Origin: an uncultured bacterium
GTDB lineage: Bacteria > Patescibacteriota > Minisyncoccia > Minisyncoccales > JAQTVQ01
NCBI GenBank assembly: GCA_903839905.1
Contig: CAIMDX010000052.1
Location: forward strand, 1 to 5,187
Length of the DNA: 5,187 nucleotides
Direction: 5' to 3'
Made by a program: the position numbers and the translations under genes. The notes below the pieces were generated by a model that had not been told where the DNA came from, searched no databases, and saw nothing but the letters and a program-made list of their open reading frames with translations. Of the stretch, positions 1 to 4,804 are shown piece by piece; within the stretch, counting starts at the first letter, position 1, and every line of letters begins with the position of its first letter.

Positions 1-106
1 ATAGGTTTGGATTAATCTCTTTTAGAAATACGCCCAGAGTGCTGCTCATAATGCCAGCACCTACTAATGCGCAATCCACTTCGGTCATATTGTTCTGATT
101 ACTCAA
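1..106 (-). CDS. mqo: Malate:quinone oxidoreductase, N-terminal fragment (runs off the left edge)
   Basis: Only the first 29 to 35 codons are in the window. From the ATG at 88-86 the frame reads MTEVDCALVGAGIMSSTLG, then VFLKEINPNL, and is open to base 1. The GxGIMSxTLG dinucleotide-binding turn followed by a KE(I/L)xP segment is the characteristic N-terminal FAD-binding signature of malate:quinone oxidoreductase. That family is a peripheral membrane flavoenzyme which oxidises malate to oxaloacetate and passes electrons to quinone. The frame extends upstream to a stop at 122-124 and includes a TTG at 106-104, which sits 6 nt after an AGAGG (117-113). The ATG at 88 has no Shine-Dalgarno site at normal distance, so I prefer the TTG start. 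The gene follows the dCTP deaminase gene after a 278-bp gap and probably belongs to another transcription unit. The family call is firm for so short a piece. Whether the gene is intact cannot be seen. Confidence 0.8.
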   Translation of the reverse strand, partial: MSNQNNMTEVDCALVGAGIMSSTLGVFLKEINPNL

Positions 107-384
107 GTGGTGCCTCTTTATTTAATTTTTGATTGATTGCCATTAAATCAATTACTCCATCTTTGGATATTAATTAACTATTCTCTTGAGATTGAGAACA
201 TATCATCATTTTTTAATCAGCTGATTCATTTAATTAAGTTTTACCGCCATTTTGATAATTTTATCCAAATAATCTCGTTCTGTTTCCAAAGAAATGAGTC
301 TTACTCTTAATGCTACTTTTATGATTCAAAGGCTCAGCAAATTATTAATTCTGATTGCTTTCATATTTTTTAAAATTAATTTAA
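107..384. other. AT-rich intergenic region without a convincing gene
   Basis: This 278-bp stretch separates the end of the dCTP deaminase gene from the start of mqo. I found no strong terminator hairpin with a T run and no promoter with well-spaced boxes. It holds a 12-bp perfect palindrome, AATCAGCTGATT, at 215-226, and a weak inverted repeat, TTCTC/GAGAA, at 181-198. On the minus strand one frame carries a 12-codon ATG ORF (364-326, ending in TGA), followed in the same frame by 31 open codons that end in TAA at 232-230 and include the stretch LETERDYLDKIIKMAVKLN. This could be an eroded gene or chance; I cannot name a family. Confidence 0.5.
113..117 (-). promoter_or_regulatory. Shine-Dalgarno site deciding a TTG start for mqo
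   Basis: On the minus strand AAAGAGG ends 6 nt before the TTG at 106-104 and 24 nt before the ATG at 88-86. The spacing is right only for the TTG, which would add MSNQNN to the front of the malate:quinone oxidoreductase. Most genes in this window have no such site, which makes this one worth noting. Confidence 0.5.
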
Positions 385-948
385 TTATTTTTTAAAATTT
401 TTCCACATTTGGCTGGGCCTGGGCTTCATATCCCCCACATATTTGCTGCCTATGGCCTTTGAATAAGGCCTTTCGCAAGGGCTGGATAATTCTTCAAAAG
501 CCATTTGCGCGATCGGCATTTTATAATAAAGAAGTATAGGCAAATTGGCAGTATTATGCAATTCCAAGGTCATTTTCAAAGAGTTGCCTGGGTCAAGAAA
601 GCCGGCAGTAATATGGATCAACAAACCCATGCGGCCGATGGAGCTTTTCCCTTCCAACCGTCCTACCATCCTTGAAGAAACTCCCGTTTTCTCATAAATC
701 ATCCCCAAAGCAAACTCTCCCGGCTGCAGTACAAAAGGCTTATCTTCGTCTATTAAAACTTCTTCCATCAAATCTTCCATCGGCAGCTTGGGATCAATAA
801 CCAAGTTCTGCTTCGTATCATAAACCAAAAAATGCCTGTCTAAATGCAGGTCAACCGAAGCTGACTGAAGATATTTTTCATCAAAAGGGTCAATAGATAT
901 GTCCCCCGCCTTGAGAGCGCTTTTTATGTCTTTATCGGATAGAATCAT
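385..948 (-). CDS. dcd: dCTP deaminase, possibly bifunctional dCTP deaminase/dUTPase
   Basis: This 187-residue protein has the usual length for the Dcd/trimeric dUTPase superfamily, which deaminates dCTP to dUTP, the precursor for dTMP. Visible family motifs are SVDLHL (31-36), LQPGEFALG (74-82), EGKSSIGRMGLLIH (99-112), TAGFLDPG (114-121), TLEL (127-130), whose Glu129 matches the catalytic Glu of Dcd, and the C-terminal PYSKAIGSKY (161-170) with a tail ending in WKNFKK. The TAG(F)xDPG form and the tail resemble the Mycobacterium tuberculosis enzyme, as I remember it, more than E. coli Dcd. That enzyme also cleaves dUTP to dUMP, so bifunctionality is an inference. After DPG the family usually has F-x-G, whereas here it is N-S-L, an odd change close to the active site. 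No Shine-Dalgarno site precedes the ATG. The methyltransferase-like gene ends 82 bp upstream, and a promoter-like element lies in that gap. Confidence 0.93.
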   Translation of the reverse strand: MILSDKDIKSALKAGDISIDPFDEKYLQSASVDLHLDRHFLVYDTKQNLVIDPKLPMEDLMEEVLIDEDKPFVLQPGEFALGMIYEKTGVSSRMVGRLEGKSSIGRMGLLIHITAGFLDPGNSLKMTLELHNTANLPILLYYKMPIAQMAFEELSSPCERPYSKAIGSKYVGDMKPRPSQMWKNFKK

Positions 949-992
949 AAGTTAATATATCAGATACCCGAATCTAAAAATTTAAAAAATTT

Positions 993-1021
993 ATTTTAGA
1001 CTTTTTATTTCTTTTAGACAA
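993..1021 (-). promoter_or_regulatory. Possible sigma-70-type promoter for dcd
   Basis: On the minus strand TTGTCT (1021-1016) and TAAAAT (998-993) are separated by exactly 17 bp, matching the consensus boxes at 4/6 and 5/6 positions. Transcription would begin near 985, giving a leader of about 35-40 nt before the ATG at 948. The DNA here is very AT-rich, so a chance match is possible. An octamer TTTTAGAC occurs twice, at 994-1001 and 1012-1019, and TCTAAAA (973-979) can pair with TTTTAGA (994-1000). Confidence 0.35.
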
Positions 1022-1030
1022 AAATCTATT

Positions 1031-1507
1031 TTACTTTTTTTTAATTTTCGGCAGCCATTTTGGAACACGCTTTTTATATTCCTTATAATGCTGGCCGAAC
1101 CTCTTTTCCAGAGCCGGTTCCTCAATGTAGTAAAAATAAAGGTCGTTGATGATAAAAAACACAAAGAACCAAATCAAAATTGCCGATGATCCAAAAATTA
1201 TCGCCTCTCCCAACAAGACCAGCAATGCTCCCCCCATCATCGGGTTTCTAGTGTAGCTGTACATTCCCGAAGTAACAAGAATTATATCAGCATCCCAGGG
1301 AGTTATTGTTTTCTTGCCTGTTGCCATCAATATTTTGGCGGTCGCCGCTAACATCGCCAAGCCAATCAGGCAAAGCAATATTCCAGCAAAAGGAAGATAA
1401 AAATTTACTTTAAAAACGCCTGCTGAAAAATCAAATAATAAAATCGCGGGGATAATGACGAGCGCGATCAAGGGAAGAACCGAAGCCTTAAGCAGTCTAA
1501 AAAACAT
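1031..1507 (-). CDS. Isoprenylcysteine carboxyl methyltransferase-like membrane protein (ICMT/PEMT family)
   Basis: The 158-residue protein has about four hydrophobic segments (roughly 6-26, 36-60, 90-104 and 106-124). Its C-terminal half carries the hallmarks of the ICMT/phospholipid methyltransferase family. These are GMYSYTRNPMMGG (81-93), matching the G-x-Y-x-x-x-R-(H/N)-P-M-Y pattern, and E-E-P-x-L-x-x-x-F-G-x-x-Y-x-x-Y (129-144), followed by VPKWLP (148-153) and a lysine-rich tail. In the family these two motifs bind S-adenosylmethionine at the membrane. The bacterial substrates are mostly unknown and may be lipids or small isoprenoid or thiol compounds; bacteria generally lack prenylated CaaX proteins, so the eukaryotic reaction should not be assumed. 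No Shine-Dalgarno site is visible. The gene lies 24 bp after the anchored hypothetical protein, so the two are probably co-transcribed. Confidence 0.85.
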   Translation of the reverse strand: MFFRLLKASVLPLIALVIIPAILLFDFSAGVFKVNFYLPFAGILLCLIGLAMLAATAKILMATGKKTITPWDADIILVTSGMYSYTRNPMMGGALLVLLGEAIIFGSSAILIWFFVFFIINDLYFYYIEEPALEKRFGQHYKEYKKRVPKWLPKIKKK

Positions 1508-1531
1508 ATTTGTTAAATTTAATTTAAAAAA

Positions 1532-2329
1532 TTATCTCACGGTTGCCTCTGTTTGAGAAAGGCTGCCGTTGAAAATAAGCTGATTATCTCCAAATTTGGC
1601 CTCTTTGGCATAAAATCCTTTTATGGAAGCAATCCTTTGATTTATATAATTAATTATCCAATCTCTTTTATTACTAGCTTTAGATAATTCTGAAGAAAGG
1701 CTTTCTGCCGGAGCAGCGTAAACTTCGTCCACTAAATTCAGGTCAAATGATAATATCATGCCTAAAGAAACAGGCAATCTGCCAATTTCCAAAGCTTGCG
1801 GCTCAAAAATAGAAATTTTATTCTCAACCAGCGCTGCCTTTCCTTTTACATAAAAGACCGGATCAGGGGGCAAGAATTTCACTGCCACATTAACTATTTC
1901 TTTGGGCAAACCGATAGCAACGCAATATCCAGAAATTTTGCTTTTGACCAGTTTGCCGGAAACCTCGGCTGAACCGTCGGCATTAAATTTAACCTGGACA
2001 TCTTTATACGGCCAATATTTAAAGGGCCTGTCGTTCATTAAAGCGCTGGCTTCAGCCGAAGTAAAAACCGTATTAATTGGACGGCTGCCGCTGCGTTGGA
2101 TGCTTTGTTCGTCCGGAGTACCTGCCGGCAAAGCCTCGTAAACTATTTGGCTTTTAGCCCTAGCTGAAGCAAGATCGGCCTGGGTATATTTTATTCCAAG
2201 GTCCCTCGCCTTATCCGCGCCAAAAACAGAAGATAATACTGGAACATAACCAAGATAAGCAAAAAAACATAAAGCTGACGCAGCCAGCAAAAAAATTATT
2301 ATCAATAATATTTTTACAATCTTATTCAT
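1532..2329 (-). CDS. Membrane-anchored protein of unknown function
   Basis: I do not recognise this 265-residue protein with confidence. Residues 4-27 form one hydrophobic segment after MNK, most likely an uncleaved signal anchor with the rest outside the membrane. Cys21 lacks a proper lipobox (SAL-C), so it is not an obvious lipoprotein. The outer part begins with a polar stretch, DKARDLGIKYTQADL (39-53). A likely folded domain follows: FTSAEASALMND (89-100), beta-rich VQVKFNADGSAEVSGKL (111-127), FYVKGKAALVENKISI (159-174), EIGRLPVSLG (181-190) and a last strand pair ending LIFNGSLSQTEATVR. Start, strand order and the IGRLPVS step recall YpmS/DUF2140-like or other TULIP-type lipid-binding folds, but this is a guess from pattern. 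The leader is A/T only (TATATATACAAAT before the ATG). The methyltransferase-like gene follows after 24 bp, which hints at a shared envelope role. Confidence 0.8.
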   Translation of the reverse strand: MNKIVKILLIIIFLLAASALCFFAYLGYVPVLSSVFGADKARDLGIKYTQADLASARAKSQIVYEALPAGTPDEQSIQRSGSRPINTVFTSAEASALMNDRPFKYWPYKDVQVKFNADGSAEVSGKLVKSKISGYCVAIGLPKEIVNVAVKFLPPDPVFYVKGKAALVENKISIFEPQALEIGRLPVSLGMILSFDLNLVDEVYAAPAESLSSELSKASNKRDWIINYINQRIASIKGFYAKEAKFGDNQLIFNGSLSQTEATVR

Positions 2330-2411
2330 ATTTGTATATATATTTTTAACGCTAATCTTTCTACCATTTTATCTTAGTTTCCCGATTGCGCAAAATGCAA
2401 CGGCTTAGTTT

Positions 2412-3059
2412 TCATTTCAAATAGCCAAAAATCTCGCTGATATCGGAAACGATGGCTTGCGCTCCGGCGGCTAAAAGAACTTCGGCGGATATGGTATTGG
2501 TAATACCTATACCAAAAATACCATTACGCGAAGCGATCTGCATATCAGTCGTGCCATCACCGATAAAGGCCGCTTGGCGGCAAAAATCTTTTTTCCCCAC
2601 GGAAAAATAATCGGAAAAAATTTTAATATGCTCGTCCCCTTTCAAAATTTTGTCGGAACCCAAAAAGAAATCGTAAGGCAATTCGTATTCCTTAAAAAAT
2701 TTGGCCAAATCAGCCGTTTGAGAACCGCTGCTGGCCATAATGGATATCCCCTGTTTTTTGATCTTATCAAGCGTTTCTTTGACCCCGGGGAAAATATTTG
2801 TCGAATGTTCAGCGCATCTGCTCCAAAAATCTTTAACCATTTTATCTAAATTCTCTTCGTCAACGGCTACGCCGAACTTTCCCAAAGCTCCTTTGATCTG
2901 AAGATCAACCGGCGTGCCAAGAGTGCTGTAATAATAAGAATGAAGCAGTTCTTCCGGAATTCCAAAAAACCGCATAGTTTTTAAGAAAGCTAATAAATAA
3001 ACGGACATCCTGTCAAAAATAACGCCGTCAACATCAGTAATAAGATATTTTGTGTTCAT
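2412..3059 (-). CDS. HAD-superfamily hydrolase (probable phosphatase)
   Basis: The 215-residue protein has the ordered motifs of a class I HAD phosphohydrolase. Motif I is DVDG (9-12), with nucleophile Asp9 and acid/base Asp11. A helical cap of roughly residues 17-85 resembles that of phosphoglycolate phosphatase and beta-phosphoglucomutase. Motif II is MASSGS (108-113), a conserved Lys follows in the SDKILKGDEH segment (135-144), and motif IV is GDGTTDM (167-173), which binds Mg2+. Such enzymes hydrolyse phosphate esters of sugars, nucleotides or glycolate in the cytoplasm; the substrate cannot be read from the sequence. The stop is TGA, and reading through it gives no family-like extension. 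The gene starts 4 bp after the RNase HI stop and has its own Shine-Dalgarno site, so it is almost certainly in one operon with it. A role in nucleotide or damage-product clean-up is possible but only inferred. Confidence 0.9.
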   Translation of the reverse strand: MNTKYLITDVDGVIFDRMSVYLLAFLKTMRFFGIPEELLHSYYYSTLGTPVDLQIKGALGKFGVAVDEENLDKMVKDFWSRCAEHSTNIFPGVKETLDKIKKQGISIMASSGSQTADLAKFFKEYELPYDFFLGSDKILKGDEHIKIFSDYFSVGKKDFCRQAAFIGDGTTDMQIASRNGIFGIGITNTISAEVLLAAGAQAIVSDISEIFGYLK

Positions 3060-3063
3060 ATGT

Positions 3064-3672
3064 TTATCCTTTATGAAAACCGAGATCAGCCGGATTGCTC
3101 CCTCCGGAAATGCGTTTTATTTTCCCTCCTTCTTTTTCAAACGCCTCTCTCAATTTTGAAACCTCTCTGGCTATTTGGACAGTTTCCAAGGCCACTCCTT
3201 TCTTGACCATCCATTTGGACCAATAGTCAATCACTAATTTGCTATCACCAAAAATCTTTTTAATATTTTTTTTCTCCGCTATCTGCAAAGCGTATTTGCA
3301 AGCTAATAGCTCTCCGTAATTATTGGTCGTTCCCTGGGGAGCGAATTGCCTCCCCTGCCGGTTGAGAAGTTCTGAATCAAGAATAAGGCCAAGCAAGCTT
3401 TTTCCTTTATGGTCTGTAACGCTGACCTCCACGCCGTTCCCCGGGCCTGTACCGGCATCAAAATAAACGCCTTCTTCGGCGGTTAAATGCTTGATATTAT
3501 AATTGGCCCCAGCCTCCAGCCATTTCTCCGCTTCTATGCGGCTTTCAAAGCCTTTGAATCTGGCCTCTGGCTTTCCAACAACTTTAGCTTCACACTCCGC
3601 CCAAGTTTCGGTTATCCCGCTTTTTCCATTGACCAAATACGCGTAAACTTTTCTTTTTGCCATAAAGATCAT
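3064..3672 (-). CDS. rnhA: Ribonuclease HI with N-terminal viroplasmin (hybrid-binding) domain
   Basis: RNase HI cleaves the RNA strand of RNA/DNA hybrids in the cytoplasm (primers, R-loops). In the 202 residues two domains are visible. Residues 5-54 (AKRKVYAYLVNGKSGI, then TWAECEAKVVG and GFESRIEAEKWL) match the caulimovirus viroplasmin/RNase H1 hybrid-binding domain, which grips the duplex. Residues 67-202 form the catalytic domain with the four acidic residues in order: Asp72 in YFDAGTGPG, Glu121 in NNYGELLA, Asp143 in FGDSKLVID and Asp196 in NPADLGFHKG. The catalytic set is therefore complete. The first ATG is at 3672, but the in-frame ATG at 3663 gives MAKRKVYAY, the more usual start of this family, and may be the true one. 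Neither has a Shine-Dalgarno site. The gene is first in its operon, behind a TATAAT promoter, and is followed after 4 bp by the HAD hydrolase. Confidence 0.93.
   Translation of the reverse strand: MIFMAKRKVYAYLVNGKSGITETWAECEAKVVGKPEARFKGFESRIEAEKWLEAGANYNIKHLTAEEGVYFDAGTGPGNGVEVSVTDHKGKSLLGLILDSELLNRQGRQFAPQGTTNNYGELLACKYALQIAEKKNIKKIFGDSKLVIDYWSKWMVKKGVALETVQIAREVSKLREAFEKEGGKIKRISGGSNPADLGFHKG
3067..3072 (-). promoter_or_regulatory. Shine-Dalgarno site of the HAD hydrolase gene
   Basis: AAAGGA on the minus strand ends 7 nt before the ATG at 3059. It overlaps the last codons of the RNase HI gene (His-Lys-Gly), which suggests translational coupling. It is one of only two clear Shine-Dalgarno sites in the window. 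Confidence 0.6.
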
Positions 3673-3702
3673 TTAAATAAATTATGATTTCCAAACAAAA
3701 CA

Positions 3703-3731
3703 ATTATAACCTGTCTGTTGATTTAAAAAAA
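3703..3731 (-). promoter_or_regulatory. Promoter of the rnhA-HAD operon
   Basis: A perfect -10 box TATAAT lies at 3708-3703 on the minus strand. The -35 region at 16-17 bp spacing is only a T run (about 3731-3725), and the extended -10 dinucleotide is GG, not TG, so strength rests on the -10 box. Transcription would begin near 3696, giving a leader of about 25-35 nt before the RNase HI start. The position just after the terminator of the preceding cluster fits a new transcription unit. Confidence 0.55.
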
Positions 3732-3752
3732 GGACGGTTGAGCCTTCTCTGC

Positions 3753-3791
3753 AATAAAAAATCACCGAGGCGAATGCGGTGATTTTTTATT
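3753..3791. terminator. Strong bidirectional rho-independent terminator
   Basis: AATAAAAAATCACCG (3753-3767) and CGGTGATTTTTTATT (3777-3791) are perfect inverted repeats of 15 bp around a 9-nt loop (AGGCGAATG). The GC-rich core ATCACCG/CGGTGAT is flanked by six A on one side and six T on the other, so it can terminate on either strand. On the minus strand it closes the GerMN-to-YggT cluster, 19 bp after the YggT stop. A second, weak hairpin follows on the same strand: AGAAGG pairs with CCTTTT across a 9-nt loop and runs into T residues (about 3727-3747). It may act as a back-up. Confidence 0.92.
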
Positions 3792-3809
3792 CCACTTTCT
3801 CTCTCTTTA

Positions 3810-4169
3810 TTACTTGTCTTGCTCATCAAGCTTAGCTGCGGCTTCTGGCGTTGATACGGTTTTGCTCATCAAAAATAAACGAACAATCGCGAAGGCGACC
3901 ATCCAGTACACCAACATCGCTAAAAGGGTCGTCCACTCAAAAATACTGCCTTGTACAGCGATTTTTGGAAAGACTGCAAGGAAAGGAGCGGTAAACGGCC
4001 ATGTAATGGCGTAAATAAAACTCGTAAACCCTGCTATAGGATTTGCCCCCATAAATTTGAGTACAAAACGGAACGCAAGCAATGCCTCAAGAAGCGAAAG
4101 AAAATACCACACAATTTGGGTTCCTTTAAACAATGGTTTCGTAGTTGAAGAATTATATGATGAATTCAT
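3810..4169 (-). CDS. YggT-family integral membrane protein
   Basis: The 119-residue protein fits one YggT repeat. A hydrophobic helix at 18-38 contains the IVWYFLSLLEALLAFRFVLK pattern. Then come GANP (41-44), an amphipathic or re-entrant stretch FIYAITWPFTAPFLAVFP (51-68) with the family's T-x-P-F-x-x-P-F core, then FEWTTLLAMLVYWMVAF (77-93), continuing as a helix to about residue 100, and a polar tail rich in Ala and acidic residues. YggT proteins are membrane proteins linked to envelope, osmotic or cell-division phenotypes in some bacteria and to cytochrome assembly (CCB3) in plastids; the molecular function is not settled. The gene is last in the cluster before the bidirectional terminator. 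No Shine-Dalgarno site is present. An A-rich 13-mer (AAATATAAAATAA, 4190-4178) lies 8 nt before the ATG. Confidence 0.87.
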   Translation of the reverse strand: MNSSYNSSTTKPLFKGTQIVWYFLSLLEALLAFRFVLKFMGANPIAGFTSFIYAITWPFTAPFLAVFPKIAVQGSIFEWTTLLAMLVYWMVAFAIVRLFLMSKTVSTPEAAAKLDEQDK

Positions 4170-4207
4170 AGGTTTTATTATTTTATATTTCTAATATTAC
4201 TTAAAAA

Positions 4208-4423
4208 TTAAGGTGCCGGAGTAGACGAAGCATTTCCCCCTGGCAGCTTAACATTTACATCAATACTGCTGTCTTGAGGTATGGCACTGCCAGCACGAAT
4301 TGCAGGAAGGGCATAAATAAAGAATAATCCAACAATCACAACGAGAACGATTATGCCTATCATTATACCTACTCCAGAATCTGATCCTTCCCCATTTCCA
4401 GGGTTATTAATCACTGTTGTCAT
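4208..4423 (-). CDS. Small single-span membrane protein, unknown function
   Basis: This 71-residue protein starts with a polar Asn/Gly/Ser-rich stretch (MTTVINNPGNGEGSDSG). One transmembrane helix follows at about 18-40 (VGIMIGIIVLVVIVGLFFIY), then ALPAIRAG and a short outer or inner tail (DVNVKLPGGNASSTPAP) that is probably disordered. I know of no function for it. Proteins of this style, MTT-I-N-P followed by one helix and an LPAIR segment, seem familiar to me as hypothetical proteins near YggT genes, but I cannot confirm this here. It lies between the GlsB-like gene (45 bp upstream) and YggT (38 bp downstream), in the same direction. The A-rich 13-mer AAATATAAAACAA ends 4 nt before its ATG and no Shine-Dalgarno site is seen. 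The composition and the in-line position support a real gene. Confidence 0.8.
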   Translation of the reverse strand: MTTVINNPGNGEGSDSGVGIMIGIIVLVVIVGLFFIYALPAIRAGSAIPQDSSIDVNVKLPGGNASSTPAP

Positions 4424-4468
4424 AAATTTGTTTTATATTTTTAATTTTAAATCGCCAGCTATTTCGTT

Positions 4469-4717
4469 TTAACGGCGCAACGCTCTCACGATAGCAATCA
4501 ATGCGCATGCCCCAAGCAATGCAACAAGGAAACTATAGAAGTTAAAGCCTCCCACCCCGTTTTCTCCGATAGCATTCATCAGCCAGCCGCCTATAACTGC
4601 ACCAACAATACCAACAATAATGTCCAGCATCAACCCTTGCTTGGCATCAGTCTTCATAACCAAAGAAGCTGCCCAACCGGCCAATGCGCCGAATATAATC
4701 CATAGAATAATTCCCAT
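4469..4717 (-). CDS. GlsB/YeaQ/YmgE-family (transglycosylase-associated) membrane protein
   Basis: The 82-residue length and layout match the family exactly. Helix 1 is at 2-20 with the FGALAGWAASLVM motif and a short charged loop (KTDAKQG) follows. Helix 2 is at 31-49 with the diagnostic DIIVGIVGAVIGGWL, then a Gly-rich loop (GENGVGGF), helix 3 at 60-78 and a final RALRR. These small inner-membrane proteins are often induced by stress; their biochemical role is unknown, and the name 'transglycosylase-associated' does not mean enzymatic activity. A TATAAT at 4746-4741 may serve as a -10 box of its own. The leader also carries the A-rich 13-mer AAATACAAAATAA, 4 nt before the ATG. The GerMN-domain gene ends 87 bp upstream. 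Confidence 0.92.
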   Translation of the reverse strand: MGIILWIIFGALAGWAASLVMKTDAKQGLMLDIIVGIVGAVIGGWLMNAIGENGVGGFNFYSFLVALLGACALIAIVRALRR

Positions 4718-4740
4718 ATGTTTATTTTGTATTTTTTATG

Positions 4741-4746
4741 ATTATA
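4741..4746 (-). promoter_or_regulatory. Possible -10 box for the GlsB-like gene
   Basis: A perfect TATAAT on the minus strand lies 23 bp before the ATG at 4717, in the gap after the GerMN gene. Only a poor -35 match (TTATCT at 4770-4765, 18-bp spacer) is found, and there is no TGn extension. It could give the three small membrane-protein genes a transcript separate from the GerMN gene, but chance is not excluded in such AT-rich DNA. Confidence 0.3.
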
Positions 4747-4804
4747 AGATTAATGCCGCTTCAAAGATAAATATATTACAACTATTTTTACCATTTCGCT
4801 TATA

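Noticed and set aside
326..364. UGA read as an amino acid (Gracilibacteria-type code)
   Set aside because: The HAD gene stops at TGA exactly at the expected family length, and other genes use TAA and TAG, so the standard bacterial code suffices.
1902..2141. Plus-strand open frame of 79 codons
   Set aside because: It is antisense to the anchored hypothetical protein, with no recognisable motif or start signal.
2265..2270. Cys21 of the anchored protein as a lipoprotein lipid-attachment site
   Set aside because: The residue before the Cys is Leu, not Gly, Ala or Ser, so the lipobox is poor; an uncleaved anchor fits better.
2386..2400. Hairpin-like TTGC/GCAA sequence after the HAD gene as a terminator
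   Set aside because: The stem is short with a bulge and is not followed by a T run on the minus strand.
2574..2849. Plus-strand open frame of 91 codons
   Set aside because: It lies entirely opposite the HAD hydrolase, whose motifs are complete and in order.
3814..4148. Two overlapping plus-strand frames opposite yggT
   Set aside because: They are shadows of a clear YggT-family gene; their translations are basic or mixed with no family pattern.
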